In this document: in pieces, positions 24,237-34,155 of the stretch
Position numbering within the stretch: the stretch's first letter is position 1
How the letters are laid out: the number at the start of each line of letters is the position of its first letter
Source of the DNA: JABJOR01 sp965603075
Lineage (GTDB): Bacteria > Pseudomonadota > Alphaproteobacteria > Rhodospirillales > Casp-alpha2
Assembly (NCBI GenBank): GCA_965603075.1
Contig: CBFDBO010000001.1
Location: 248,001 to 312,000 of the forward strand
Reading direction: 5' to 3'
Length of the DNA stretch: 64,000 nt
Notes under the pieces: generated by a model
Databases searched by the model: none
What the model was told of the DNA's origin: nothing
The model's input: the letters and a program-made list of their open reading frames with translations, nothing else
Translations under genes and position numbers: made by a program

Positions 24237-25831
24237 GAAGCCTTCATATCAGCTTGCGCCAATTCGATCATGAAATCACCCCGAATGGCAGCGTCCAGTT
24301 CTGGTGAAATATGATCGGGGTAATGTGTCGATAGCACCTCTTGAACTTTGATCACGGCCCGATCGTAGATACTCAACGAGCCTTCTTCTTCCCACGGTCC
24401 CGGTGGTTGACGGTCGGCGATGTTGGGGTAGAGGTATTCGCTTTCCATTAGGCTTAGAGTTTGGTCATGCCCCAGATAATGCCCCGCGCCGAGTGCCACG
24501 TCGCGGATCACATCGACGGCTAGGGTTTGCTCATTTATTTCAATGCCCCGAACCGTGCGCAGAGCAACGCCCAGCATATCATTATCGATTACTGCACTTT
24601 CAAATGAAACGCCCATCAGGCTTCCCATCATGCCCGCACACTCTGAAACCCGGTTACACCCGGCAAGGCTTGCCAGCGTTGCGGTGATACCTTTCTCATA
24701 GCCCGATTGCGCGTCGGGAATTTTTGCGTCGGTCATACACGCACCAACGCTGGTGGGGAGGCCATACCAGTTACCCATTTGAACGGAGGCTGTTGCAAGC
24801 AATGCTTCCTCGCCGCTGCCACCAGAAAATGATCCCGTTCTTAAATCAGAGACAAAGGGCCACCCCGCATAGGTCATGGGGCAACCGGGGTTGGTCATAT
24901 TAACCACGGCTAAGCTCGCCAATGTTTCCGCAACGACTTGCACCAAGGTACCAGCGAGCGACGCCGGTGCCGTTGCGCCGGCTTGTGGGGCCACGGCAAT
25001 ATCGCTGACCATACCACGGCGGCTGGTCTCGATCAGGATTTCCAGATTGTCTTCGCCAAATCGCAAGGGCGATAAAATTGGACAACCACCGAAAATAGCG
25101 AATGGTTCTTTGGCAAAGCGCCCTTCCCCGCCCAGCACCATGTCGAAAAGCTGGATACCTTTATCCAAACTTTCTTTCGTGCGAAAAGAACAACAAAACG
25201 GTTTCTCTGTTGCGGCCATGACGGCGTAGGTACAATTAATATCGTGATCTACCGGGTCAATAATTTCGTTGGCAACAAGAGGAACCCCCGCCATGTGGAT
25301 ATGGTCGAGGGTATCCACCAGGCGTGTAAAATCATAAATATCTTTAAGGGTTGAAGGACGATAGGTTTTTGTTTCGGCTTGGTACGTGGTGACAGCCTGT
25401 CCACTGATCGTGTAATGGACTTTGCGGTCTTTGGTGTGCACCGCGCCGTCTTGTTTACGTTTCCCACGCGCGTGTACAGTATATTCTTTTGCGGCACTGG
25501 ACAGAATATCTTCCATCAACGATTGGGGAAATAACAATCGCCCGTGTTCGCTAAGGGTGCATCCTTTGGGCAGGGCTATATCAAGCAACTCTTGTGTTGG
25601 ATCACCAATTCCCACCGTTGATAGGACTTCCAAGACCGAGTGATGGACTTGATCGACCTCGTTATCGGTGAGTGGTTTATACCGCCCCCCCATGGCACCG
25701 GCGCTGACCGCTTTGGAAGGGGCCACTTTTTGGCGTTCATCAACACGAGCTTTACGCCCACCACCGCGTTGGCGGGTTCCGGCCTGTTTGCTGGCCTGTT
25801 TATTAGCCTGTGTATTCAATTCATCAGCCAT
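24233..25831 (-). CDS. MttB superfamily (trimethylamine methyltransferase-like) corrinoid methyltransferase
   Basis: This 532-residue protein shows the MttB barrel pattern (GGRYKPLTDNEVDQVHHSVL, PFAIFGGCPILSPLRFGEDN, NPGCPMTYAGWPFVSDLRTG, DAKIPDAQSGYEKG, GAGHYLGHDQTLSLMESEYLYP). It has an uninterrupted reading frame, so it is a non-pyrrolysine member. Characterised non-pyrrolysine relatives move a methyl group from glycine betaine or other quaternary amines to a corrinoid protein. The chosen ATG sits 9 bases after GGAAGGG. The N-terminal 40 residues are a basic, low-complexity extension rich in Gln, Lys and Gly. The cognate corrinoid protein is not in the window. Confidence 0.87.
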   Translation of the reverse strand: MADELNTQANKQASKQAGTRQRGGGRKARVDERQKVAPSKAVSAGAMGGRYKPLTDNEVDQVHHSVLEVLSTVGIGDPTQELLDIALPKGCTLSEHGRLLFPQSLMEDILSSAAKEYTVHARGKRKQDGAVHTKDRKVHYTISGQAVTTYQAETKTYRPSTLKDIYDFTRLVDTLDHIHMAGVPLVANEIIDPVDHDINCTYAVMAATEKPFCCSFRTKESLDKGIQLFDMVLGGEGRFAKEPFAIFGGCPILSPLRFGEDNLEILIETSRRGMVSDIAVAPQAGATAPASLAGTLVQVVAETLASLAVVNMTNPGCPMTYAGWPFVSDLRTGSFSGGSGEEALLATASVQMGNWYGLPTSVGACMTDAKIPDAQSGYEKGITATLASLAGCNRVSECAGMMGSLMGVSFESAVIDNDMLGVALRTVRGIEINEQTLAVDVIRDVALGAGHYLGHDQTLSLMESEYLYPNIADRQPPGPWEEEGSLSIYDRAVIKVQEVLSTHYPDHISPELDAAIRGDFMIELAQADMKAS

Positions 25832-26094
25832 CGAGATCATCCCTTCCTACCTATAAGCATTCTTGTAAGCATATCTGCATAATTACTAGGTCTTAGGCAA
25901 GCTGCGAGGGACGAAAAAAATTATGGAATTCAATAACAAAGTTTTATGAATACGTGAAATTTGTGTATACAGCTTTTATTAGGTTGCTGTTTGTGATTTT
26001 TTCTGTATAACCCTGTTTTAATTTGTAAATTAAAATAAACTACATTTTTAATATGTTATTTAGCATTTATCGCTAATCAAAGGAATATGAGTCT

Positions 26095-27000
26095 ATGTCA
26101 GCCAAGTTAACGCATCTACGAAAACTGGAAGCCGAGAGCATCCAAATAATGCGTGAAGTTGCCTCGGAGTTCTCTAATCCAGTTATGCTGTATTCCATTG
26201 GTAAGGACAGCTCTGTCATGTTGCATTTGGCCCGCAAAGCATTTCACCCCAGCAAGCTACCCTTTCCATTATTGCATGTTGATACCACATGGAAGTTTAA
26301 GGAGATGTACGCTTTTCGCGAAGCGATGGTGGAAAGCAGCGGTTTGGAATTGATCGTTCATACTAATCAAGATGGTATCGATGAAGGTGTTGGTCCGTTT
26401 ACCCATGGATCACAAATCCACACCGACATAATGAAAACTGTGGGGCTTAAACAAGCCCTTGATAAATACGGCTTTGATGCGGCCTTCGGTGGTGCCAGAC
26501 GGGATGAGGAAAAATCACGGTCCAAAGAACGTATCTTTTCATTCCGAACGAAGAACCACCGCTGGGACCCAAAAAATCAACGTCCTGAATTATGGCGTCT
26601 TTATAATTCACGGGTCAATAAAGGCGAAAGCATTCGCGCCTTTCCCCTATCGAACTGGACCGAGTTGGATATCTGGCAATACATCTATTTAGAAAGTATC
26701 CCCATCGTGCCGCTATATTACGCCGCAGAACGTCCCGTGGTAGAGCGCAACGGATCACTGATCATGGTCGATGATAACCGCATGCCGCTTGAACCCGGTG
26801 AGGTTCCCCTTAAAAAATCCGTCCGGTTTCGAACGCTTGGCTGTTACCCTTTAACCGGGGCTGTGGAATCCACCGCGGATACGCTACCCGATATTATTCA
26901 AGAAATGTTACTTACCAAAACTTCTGAACGCCAAGGCCGCGCCATTGATCACGATGAAGCGGGCTCTATGGAGAAGAAGAAACAGGAGGGCTATTTCTGA
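26095..27000 (+). CDS. cysD: Sulfate adenylyltransferase subunit 2
   Basis: This 301-residue PP-loop ATP pyrophosphatase makes adenylyl sulfate together with CysN, the first step of sulfate assimilation. The motif SIGKDSSVMLHLARKAF, the DTTWKFKEMY segment, GGARRDEEKSRSKER and the C-terminal RFRTLGCYPLTGAVES are characteristic. A GGAATATGAG stretch precedes the ATG. The stop overlaps the cysNC start by one base (TGATG), so the subunits are coupled. The 263-base upstream region contains a TATACAG/CTGTATA dyad (25966-26009) that might be an operator. Confidence 0.95.
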   Translation: MSAKLTHLRKLEAESIQIMREVASEFSNPVMLYSIGKDSSVMLHLARKAFHPSKLPFPLLHVDTTWKFKEMYAFREAMVESSGLELIVHTNQDGIDEGVGPFTHGSQIHTDIMKTVGLKQALDKYGFDAAFGGARRDEEKSRSKERIFSFRTKNHRWDPKNQRPELWRLYNSRVNKGESIRAFPLSNWTELDIWQYIYLESIPIVPLYYAAERPVVERNGSLIMVDDNRMPLEPGEVPLKKSVRFRTLGCYPLTGAVESTADTLPDIIQEMLLTKTSERQGRAIDHDEAGSMEKKKQEGYF

Positions 27001-28898
27001 TGGAACATCAATCTAACCTTCTTGAAACCGATATCCTTGGCTATCTTAAGGAACAAGAAGAGAAAGACCTTTTAAGGTTCATCACCTGCGGCAGTGTGGA
27101 TGATGGCAAGAGCACCCTCATCGGGCGATTGCTCTACGACTCAAAACTTATTTTTGAAGACCAGCTTGCCGCCGTTACCGCCGATAGTAAAAAAGTCGGC
27201 ACTCAAGGTGAGGACGTTGATCTCGCCCTCTTGGTAGATGGCCTACAAGCCGAGCGAGAACAAGGTATAACCATTGACGTTGCCTACCGCTTTTTCGCGA
27301 CAGACAAACGTAAGTTTATTGTGGCCGACACACCCGGTCACGAGCAATACACCCGTAACATGGCAACCGGCGCGTCAACCGCGGACGTCGCTATTATCTT
27401 AATTGATGCCCGCAAAGGTGTTCTCACGCAAACCAGGCGGCATTCTTATATTGTGCAATTACTGGGCATCAAACATGCCGTTCTGGCCGTTAACAAAATG
27501 GATTTGGTTGGTAACGATCAGAGCGTATTCGATACCATCGAAAAAGAATACCGCGCGTTTGCCGATCAAATTGGTCTGAACAATATTCAAGCAATTCCCC
27601 TGTCTGCGCTAACAGGTGATAACGTCTTTTCTAAAAGCGATAATATGCCGTGGTACGAGGGACCATCGTTACTGGATGTTTTAGAAACCATTGATACGGC
27701 TTCCGATATTTCCGAAAAACCCTTTCGCATGTCTGTGCAATGGGTTAACCGCCCCAATCTGGATTTCAGAGGTTTTAGCGGCATCCTTGCCAGTGGCACT
27801 GTAAAACCGGGACAGGAAATCATTGTCTGTCCTTCTGGGAAAACAAGTCGCATCAAGTCTATCTCCACCTTTGATGGAGATTTGGAGAAGGCCGTCGCAG
27901 GGCAATCTGTTACGCTTCTCATGGAAGATGAAATAGATATTAGCCGGGGCGATTTAATCGCTGACGCCTCTAACCCGCCCAGCCAAACCGATCAATTCGC
28001 CGCCCACATGTTGTGGATGCACGATGAAGAGTTGTTACCCGAACGACAGTACTTGTTAAAAATCGGTTCAAAAACGGTAACAGCCGTTGTTACTGAGCTT
28101 AAACATTTGGTCAATGTGAACACCCTAGAGCATACAGCCGCCAAGACCATGAAGCTTAATGAAGTGGGTTATTGTAACCTTTCTCTGGATCACATCATCG
28201 GATTTGATTCTTATAATGAAATCCGTGAAACCGGGGCGTTTATCTTGATAGACCGTTTCACCAATACGACGGTTGGCTGTGGCATGATTGATTTTGCGCT
28301 GCGCCGGGCAAGCAATCTGACATGGTATGAAATGGATGTGGATAAGGCATCCCGGGCCAAACAAAAAAATCAAACGGCGTGCGCGCTTTGGTTTACGGGG
28401 CTATCGGGTTCTGGAAAATCCACCGTCGCCAATGCCATTGAGAAAAAGCTACAAGCCATGGGTCGCCACACCTATCTTTTGGATGGCGATAATGTCCGCC
28501 ATGGGTTGAACCGGGATTTAGGGTTCATTGATGCGGACCGTGTGGAAAATATCCGCCGCGTGGCTGAAGTTACGAAGCTGTTTATCGATGCGGGAATGAT
28601 TACGCTCGTATCATTCATCTCGCCCTTCCGTGATGAACGAAAGATGGCCCGGGATTTGGTAGAAGAAAAAGAATTCTTCGAAGTCTTTGTCGATACCCCG
28701 CTTGAAGTTTGTGAGCAACGTGACCCCAAAGGGCTGTATGTCAAAGCCCGCGCTGGAGAAATCAAACACTTCACAGGGATTGATTCTGATTATGAGCCGC
28801 CCAAAAATCCAGAAATTGTCCTTAAGAGTGATGAGTATTCTGTTGAAGAACTCGCCGATCAAGTCATCGATAAATTAAAATCAAGTGGATACCTTTAA
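27000..28898 (+). CDS. cysNC: Bifunctional sulfate adenylyltransferase subunit 1 / adenylylsulfate kinase
   Basis: This 632-residue fusion has a CysN GTPase (residues about 1-450; GSVDDGKST, DTPGHEQYTRNM, NKMD) and a C-terminal APS kinase (about 455-632; P-loop GLSGSGKST, DGDNVRHGLNRDLGF, FISPFRDERKMAR). The GTPase drives APS formation with CysD and the kinase makes PAPS. Fused cysNC is common in alphaproteobacteria and in NodQ. Its last 4 bases overlap the convergent acetyltransferase gene. Confidence 0.95.
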   Translation: MEHQSNLLETDILGYLKEQEEKDLLRFITCGSVDDGKSTLIGRLLYDSKLIFEDQLAAVTADSKKVGTQGEDVDLALLVDGLQAEREQGITIDVAYRFFATDKRKFIVADTPGHEQYTRNMATGASTADVAIILIDARKGVLTQTRRHSYIVQLLGIKHAVLAVNKMDLVGNDQSVFDTIEKEYRAFADQIGLNNIQAIPLSALTGDNVFSKSDNMPWYEGPSLLDVLETIDTASDISEKPFRMSVQWVNRPNLDFRGFSGILASGTVKPGQEIIVCPSGKTSRIKSISTFDGDLEKAVAGQSVTLLMEDEIDISRGDLIADASNPPSQTDQFAAHMLWMHDEELLPERQYLLKIGSKTVTAVVTELKHLVNVNTLEHTAAKTMKLNEVGYCNLSLDHIIGFDSYNEIRETGAFILIDRFTNTTVGCGMIDFALRRASNLTWYEMDVDKASRAKQKNQTACALWFTGLSGSGKSTVANAIEKKLQAMGRHTYLLDGDNVRHGLNRDLGFIDADRVENIRRVAEVTKLFIDAGMITLVSFISPFRDERKMARDLVEEKEFFEVFVDTPLEVCEQRDPKGLYVKARAGEIKHFTGIDSDYEPPKNPEIVLKSDEYSVEELADQVIDKLKSSGYL

Positions 28899-29464
28899 GC
28901 TTCCAATTGTTTCAGCCAGTCAGATTTGGATAACCGATAAAGAACATGTCGCTCAAGGGTGTGGCCTTTTTCTAAATGAGGATGATTGAAATCTCCATGG
29001 ATGTCATGGTGCATACCAATGCGCTCCATGACTTTGAAAGACCGTGTATTTCCGGGTACCGCATAGGCCACGATTTCGTCTAATTCACAATTGACAAACC
29101 CATACTCAAGGGAGGCTTTAGCAGCCTCACTCACATAGCCCTGCCCCCAATATTTATGTGCCAAACGCCACCCTATTTGCACACACGGGGTAAAGGGCGC
29201 TTCGAAGCTATCTTCCAACAGGCCCGTAAATCCCGCAAAAGGTGTCACGCCTGGTATTTCTATTGCCCAGAAAGTAAATCCTGACTTAGCTAAACTCTGG
29301 TTTGTAAATATCAACCAATCAGCCGCCTGTTCGTGAGTATAAAGAGCTGGAAAAAACGCCATGACTTTGGGGTCTGCACCCATGGTTGCAAAGGGTTCAA
29401 TATCGGATGCGACCCAAGGACGCAGGATCAAGCGGTCAGTTTCTATTGTGTTCTTTTTCATCAT
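28895..29464 (-). CDS. GNAT family N-acetyltransferase (RimJ/RimL-type)
   Basis: This 189-residue protein opens with ETDRLILRPWVASDIEPFA and continues with GWRLAHKYWGQGYVSEAAKA (the acetyl-CoA pyrophosphate loop) and AVPGNTRSFKVMERIGM, the pattern of RimJ/RimL-like acetyltransferases. The substrate could be a protein N-terminus or a small amine. It overlaps cysNC by 4 bases convergently and is divergent from the flavoprotein gene to its right. Confidence 0.88.
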   Translation of the reverse strand: MMKKNTIETDRLILRPWVASDIEPFATMGADPKVMAFFPALYTHEQAADWLIFTNQSLAKSGFTFWAIEIPGVTPFAGFTGLLEDSFEAPFTPCVQIGWRLAHKYWGQGYVSEAAKASLEYGFVNCELDEIVAYAVPGNTRSFKVMERIGMHHDIHGDFNHPHLEKGHTLERHVLYRLSKSDWLKQLEA

Positions 29465-29542
29465 CTTTATGCCTAATTGATTTACCCTCTCTTATCCAGT
29501 TCATATACTCATAATATAAAGCCTATTCTGAGGAATATCACT

Positions 29543-30847
29543 ATGTCTATTGGTAATGAACAATCTGAGTATCCAGAGTCTTGGTATGCTGCCACCCAAA
29601 ATCAGAATATTGAATTCCCAGTCCTGAATGAAGAAATCACCACGGATGTTTGTATCGTTGGCGCAGGGTTCTCTGGATTAGCCACCGCTCTATTTTTAAA
29701 GGAGCAAGGGACGGATGTTGTCTTATTAGAAGCCCATAAAGTTGGTTGGGGCGCATCGGGGCGCAATGGTGGACAAGTTGTCAGTGGATATGGCGAGGAT
29801 ACCGTAGAGATTTTAACCGACGCATTTGGACCTGCCGCGGGTGAACGCGCGTGGCAATTGGGTCTAGATTGCAACATAATTTTAAAAGACATCATCGAAC
29901 GTTACAAAATTGATTGTGATCTAACGTGGGGTTATCTGTCGCTTGCAATGACCGCACGACAAGGGCGTGATTTGAAAAACACTGTCAAAAGCTGGGACAA
30001 AAATGGAATGCCCGGTCATTATAATTATTTCGAGCCGTCAACTATGGGCGACTATATCGGCTCAGATAAGTATACCGCGGGCATCTATAATGATTTCGAT
30101 GGTCATCTACATCCCCTAAATTTGGCATTAGGGGAAGCCAAAGTTTTGGATCAATTGGGGGCGAAAATATTTGAAGGCTCCCCCGCTACCCGTATCACCG
30201 ATGCCACCCCAACCAAAAAAGCTCGGATCACGACACCAAATGGTGTGATCAATGCAGATACCGTCGTGATGTGCGGCAATGCCTATTTACAGAAGACCGA
30301 ACCCCGTATCCGCTGGGGTCTAATCCCCGGCTATACGAGCATTATTGCGACCAGGCCATTGGACGCGGAAACCGCAAATCGGTTAATTCCTAAAAACACC
30401 GCCGTCAGCGACATGCGCACCGTACTCGATTATTACCGATTATCCTCCGATCGACGGTTATTATGGGGTGGATTGGGGCATTGGACTGGCAACGAGGCAC
30501 CAAATCCACAACCATTATTATTATCGCGCATGTTGAATATATTTCCTGAAATGGCTGACGTTGAGATAGACTATTGCTGGAGTGGTCGCGTTGGCATCAG
30601 TTCTAACCGCAATCCTCAAATCGGCAGATTAGCCCCAACAACGTATTATGCTCAGGCGTATTCCGGTCATGGTGTCGCCGCCAGCCATCTTAATGGTAAG
30701 ATGATTTCTGATGCTATTTTAAGCCACTCCGATGATTTCGAAATGCTAGCAAAACTAAAACCGATAAAGGTCCCCCCTTTGAAACTGGTCCATCAATTGG
30801 CCCGTGGCTGGGGTATGAATTTTAACAGAATTGTTGAATGGTTCTAA
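29543..30847 (+). CDS. FAD-dependent amine/amino-acid oxidoreductase (PuuB/OrdL-like, DAO family)
   Basis: The start MSIGNEQSEYPESWYAA (434 residues) follows GAGGA at 8 bases. The FAD-binding VCIVGAGFSGLATALFLKEQ, the GWGASGRNGGQVVSGYGED turn, and the C-terminal GRVGISSNRNPQIGRL and YSGHGVAASHLNGK are those of the gamma-glutamylputrescine oxidase / OrdL group of DAO enzymes. These oxidise secondary or primary amines, releasing an aldehyde and H2O2. The presence of a PotABCD-type importer 20 kb away makes polyamine or methyl-amine use plausible. The exact substrate is not determined. Confidence 0.87.
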   Translation: MSIGNEQSEYPESWYAATQNQNIEFPVLNEEITTDVCIVGAGFSGLATALFLKEQGTDVVLLEAHKVGWGASGRNGGQVVSGYGEDTVEILTDAFGPAAGERAWQLGLDCNIILKDIIERYKIDCDLTWGYLSLAMTARQGRDLKNTVKSWDKNGMPGHYNYFEPSTMGDYIGSDKYTAGIYNDFDGHLHPLNLALGEAKVLDQLGAKIFEGSPATRITDATPTKKARITTPNGVINADTVVMCGNAYLQKTEPRIRWGLIPGYTSIIATRPLDAETANRLIPKNTAVSDMRTVLDYYRLSSDRRLLWGGLGHWTGNEAPNPQPLLLSRMLNIFPEMADVEIDYCWSGRVGISSNRNPQIGRLAPTTYYAQAYSGHGVAASHLNGKMISDAILSHSDDFEMLAKLKPIKVPPLKLVHQLARGWGMNFNRIVEWF

Positions 30848-30918
30848 GTGGTTACATTCATTTATAATTACTTTATAATTTATCGTCAAAACAGACCAAA
30901 ATAACAAAGGACCAAAAC

Positions 30919-33900
30919 ATGAACCTCATCAGCATAGCAATAAAACGGCCCATGGCCGTCGTTGCGGGGGTCATGCTCATCGTCATTCTCGGTCTGGTGG
31001 CTATGCGAACCATTCCCATTCAGCTCACGCCGGATGTAACGCGCCCTGTTCTATCTGTATCAACCACTTGGCGTGGTGTCGCCCCGGTTGAAGTTGAGCG
31101 CGAAATCACTAATAAAATCGAACAAGAACTAACAGGCATCGAAGGGCTGGAAGTTATCACAAGCAGCTCCCAACTCGGTCGGTCGCGCATAACCTTAGAG
31201 TTCAACGTCCAGCAAAATATGGACCGTGCCTTCATGCTGGTTTCAAACCGATTAAACGGTGTTTCCGGCTTACCCGGTGAAGCGTCCGAGCCCCGTATTC
31301 GCACATCCACATCCGATGATGTTCCCATTGCCCGTTTGGCCATCACCCGTATAAACGGCAATGTTACCCCCATAGAAACCTATGGACGGTTTTTAGAAGA
31401 TGTCGTTGTCGATCGATTGGAGCGTGTTCCTGGCATATCCCAAATTGACCTTTCGGGTGGTACCCGTCGCGAATTGCATGTCATTGTCGAACCCAACAAA
31501 TTAGCGCTCTATAAATTAACCGTGCCAAAAGTCGTTCAGGCCCTTCGCGGAGCCAACGCATCTATCACGGGCGGGGCTGTTGAAGAAGGCAAACGGCGTT
31601 ATATCGTGCGAACTGATTCAGAAACATCCAGCATAGAGCTCGTCAAAAAAGTGGTGCTAATTTCCTACCACGATCCCATCAGTCAACGGTTGGTCAGTGT
31701 TACTGTTGGTGATGTTGCCGAGGTAACATTTGGTTTTGTTGAACCGACCAGTCGGCGGCGGGTTAATGGTCAATCTATGATTGCTATGAGCGCCATTCGT
31801 GAAACGGGGGCCAATGTTATTGACACCATGGACGGTGTCCGTGAAGCCATCGATTATTTGAATGAAACCTCTCTTATCCATGAAGATTTAAAGCTCGAAG
31901 TGTTTTATGACGAAACCGTTTACATCACATCAGCCATTAGTTTGGTTCAACAAAATATATATGTTGGCGGTACTCTGGCTGCATTGGTCTTGCTTTTGTT
32001 CCTGCGCTCCTTGCGGGCGACCTTAATTATCTCAATTGCCATTCCGGTTTCTGTGGTGGGGGCATTTGTCGCTATGGCCTTATTGGGCCGGTCCTTGAAT
32101 GTTATATCTCTTGCGGGGATTGCGTTTTCCGTCGGCATGGTCGTTGATGCTGCCATTGTGGTTTTGGAAAACATTTATCGCTACAGGGAAAAAGGCGAAC
32201 GCGCAGAACAAGCATCCCTGCTGGGTGCCAAACAGGTTTGGGGGGCAATTTTGGCCTCTGCCTTGACCACGGTTGCGGTCTTTGCACCGTTGTTAATTTT
32301 ACAACTTCAAGCCGGGCAACTGTTCCGCGATATTGCCGTGGCGATTTCTGTTTCTGTGCTTTTATCTCTGCTTGTTTCCGTAACGGTTATCCCGGTTCTT
32401 GCTAAAACTTTACTGGGCAGAGGCGAAGGGAAAAAACCGTATTCACGTATCAGAATCCCCATCATTGATCCAATAGCCGAAGCCTTTGTCCGGGGCGTTT
32501 TAAAATTAATCGGGTACATCATTTCCCGCAAACCCTTGGCATTATTACTGGCTGTTATCATTTGCGGTGCGACGGGGTTTGGCACGGTCTATCTCATTCC
32601 AAAGCTCGATTACTTACCCGATGGTAACCGTAATTTTGTTTTTGGTCGCATTCAGCCCCCTCCCGGTTTTAATTTAGAAACAACATCCAAAGTTGCCGAC
32701 CGCATAGAAGAAACCATCAAGCCCCACTGGTCGAAAGAAACCGGGGTTCAGTCTGAACCCGGTCAGCCCCCTAAAATCGAGAATTTCTTTTTCCTCGCGT
32801 TTAGAAACTTCACCGCTATTGGCGCTACATCGGTCGACCCGGCTCGTGCCAGCGAATTGGTCCCCATTATGCGCGAGAGCATTTTTAAAGAACCGGGAAT
32901 GCGCGGTATTGTTTCCCAAGCATCCATCTTTGGGCGGCAAATTGGCGGGTCACGGGTTATCAACTTAGATATCTCTGGTGAAGACTTAGATCTCATTCTC
33001 GAAACGGCGCGCAAAGCGGACCGATTGGTGCGAAAAGCCCTCCCCCGCAAAGACGGCACCCAAGTACGGGCGCGTCCGGGCTTGGAAATTGACTCACCCG
33101 AAATCCGCGTCATCCCCGACTTACAACGCCTAGCCTCGGTCGGTTTAACGGCACAGGATTTGGGACAAAGCATTGATGTTCTCAATGAGGGCATGCGGGT
33201 TATGGAAGTCAATGTTGGCTCAAAACGCATCGACCTCATTTTGAAGGGGCCGGATAATACAATTCAATCAACACAAGGGATCAGCAACATTCCCATCGTT
33301 ACAGCTCAAGGCGATATCATCGCGGTTAATTCATTGGCCAGCACAGAGGTCACCGTTGGCCCCTCTGAAATCCGTCATCTTGAGCGGGTTCGCGGGGTAA
33401 CACTTCAAATACGTCCCTCCAAGCAGTTACCGCTCGAGACGGCTATAGAGATTATCAGAACCGATGTGTTCGAACCTCTGCGTGCCCAAGGATTGCCGGG
33501 TGATATAAAACTCAACCTATCGGGGGCCGCTGACAATCTAACAAAAACGTGGAACGCCTTAAAAATAAACTTACTGGTGGCTGTTCTAATTGTATATCTG
33601 GTGATGGCTGTATTATTTGAAAGTTTAATCTTTCCCATTGTCATTATGTTATCCGTCCCCCTCGCCACGGCCGGGGGTGTTGGGGGGCTTGCCCTGTTAA
33701 ATACCTATGTGGCACAACCGTTGGATATGATGACCATGCTCGGCTTTGTGATACTCATTGGCATCGTGGTCAATAACGCAATTTTGCTGGTTGATCAGAC
33801 CTTACAACACCTGCGCTATGAGAAAATGAGCCCCAAAGACAGTATTCTCGCCGCCACACGTAGCCGAATGCGCCCTATCTTCATGTCAACGCTGACCAGT

Positions 33901-34107
33901 GTTTTTGGACTGTTGCCTCTGGTCGTCTTTCCCGGTGCAGGTTCAGAACTATACAGAGGATTAGGCTCGGTTGTGGTCGGGGGTCTCTCCCTATCGGCCG
34001 TCCTAACACTTGCCATTATTCCGCTTCTGTTGGCTGTATTATTAAAAGCCCCTAAAGAAACAAGCAAAACGACACCGCTTAATCTAGAACAGAAACCAGC
34101 AGAGTAA
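30919..34107 (+). CDS. RND efflux pump inner-membrane subunit (AcrB/MexF superfamily)
   Basis: This 1062-residue protein begins MNLISIAIKRPMAVVAGVML and has two repeats of one plus five helices, with large periplasmic domains at about 30-330 and 560-860. Motifs include the helix-4-type stretch VGMVVDAAIVVLENIYRYRE and the second-half counterpart GFVILIGIVVNNAILLVDQT. It would use the proton gradient to expel drugs or solvents with a membrane-fusion protein and TolC. Neither partner is adjacent, so it is an orphan here. Its final 39 coding bases have an 80%-identical copy beyond the RTX gene. Confidence 0.92.
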   Translation: MNLISIAIKRPMAVVAGVMLIVILGLVAMRTIPIQLTPDVTRPVLSVSTTWRGVAPVEVEREITNKIEQELTGIEGLEVITSSSQLGRSRITLEFNVQQNMDRAFMLVSNRLNGVSGLPGEASEPRIRTSTSDDVPIARLAITRINGNVTPIETYGRFLEDVVVDRLERVPGISQIDLSGGTRRELHVIVEPNKLALYKLTVPKVVQALRGANASITGGAVEEGKRRYIVRTDSETSSIELVKKVVLISYHDPISQRLVSVTVGDVAEVTFGFVEPTSRRRVNGQSMIAMSAIRETGANVIDTMDGVREAIDYLNETSLIHEDLKLEVFYDETVYITSAISLVQQNIYVGGTLAALVLLLFLRSLRATLIISIAIPVSVVGAFVAMALLGRSLNVISLAGIAFSVGMVVDAAIVVLENIYRYREKGERAEQASLLGAKQVWGAILASALTTVAVFAPLLILQLQAGQLFRDIAVAISVSVLLSLLVSVTVIPVLAKTLLGRGEGKKPYSRIRIPIIDPIAEAFVRGVLKLIGYIISRKPLALLLAVIICGATGFGTVYLIPKLDYLPDGNRNFVFGRIQPPPGFNLETTSKVADRIEETIKPHWSKETGVQSEPGQPPKIENFFFLAFRNFTAIGATSVDPARASELVPIMRESIFKEPGMRGIVSQASIFGRQIGGSRVINLDISGEDLDLILETARKADRLVRKALPRKDGTQVRARPGLEIDSPEIRVIPDLQRLASVGLTAQDLGQSIDVLNEGMRVMEVNVGSKRIDLILKGPDNTIQSTQGISNIPIVTAQGDIIAVNSLASTEVTVGPSEIRHLERVRGVTLQIRPSKQLPLETAIEIIRTDVFEPLRAQGLPGDIKLNLSGAADNLTKTWNALKINLLVAVLIVYLVMAVLFESLIFPIVIMLSVPLATAGGVGGLALLNTYVAQPLDMMTMLGFVILIGIVVNNAILLVDQTLQHLRYEKMSPKDSILAATRSRMRPIFMSTLTSVFGLLPLVVFPGAGSELYRGLGSVVVGGLSLSAVLTLAIIPLLLAVLLKAPKETSKTTPLNLEQKPAE

Positions 34108-34112
34108 TAATT
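34069..34112 (+). repeat. Flanking repeat, copy 1 (3' end of the RND gene)
   Basis: Bases 34069-34112 cover the last codons and stop of the RND gene. They match 36291-36334 in the same orientation at 35 of 44 positions, with no gaps. The two copies bracket the RTX gene, suggesting that a segment carrying it was inserted with duplication of the RND 3' end. Confidence 0.7.
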
Positions 34113-34134
34113 CAGACCTTGCCGTAAGCAGAGA

Positions 34135-34155
34135 TTGAACCTTTTGGAAGGTCAA
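34135..34155. terminator. Weak hairpin between the convergent RND and RTX genes
   Basis: A stem formed by TTGA(A)CCTT and AAGGTCAA, with one bulged A and the loop TTGG, fills the space between the two stop codons. It lacks a clear T-run in either direction, so terminator function is uncertain. Confidence 0.3.

Noticed and set aside
24233..25831. Pyrrolysine-dependent trimethylamine methyltransferase
   Set aside because: The frame has no internal amber codon, so it is a non-pyrrolysine MttB-family member.
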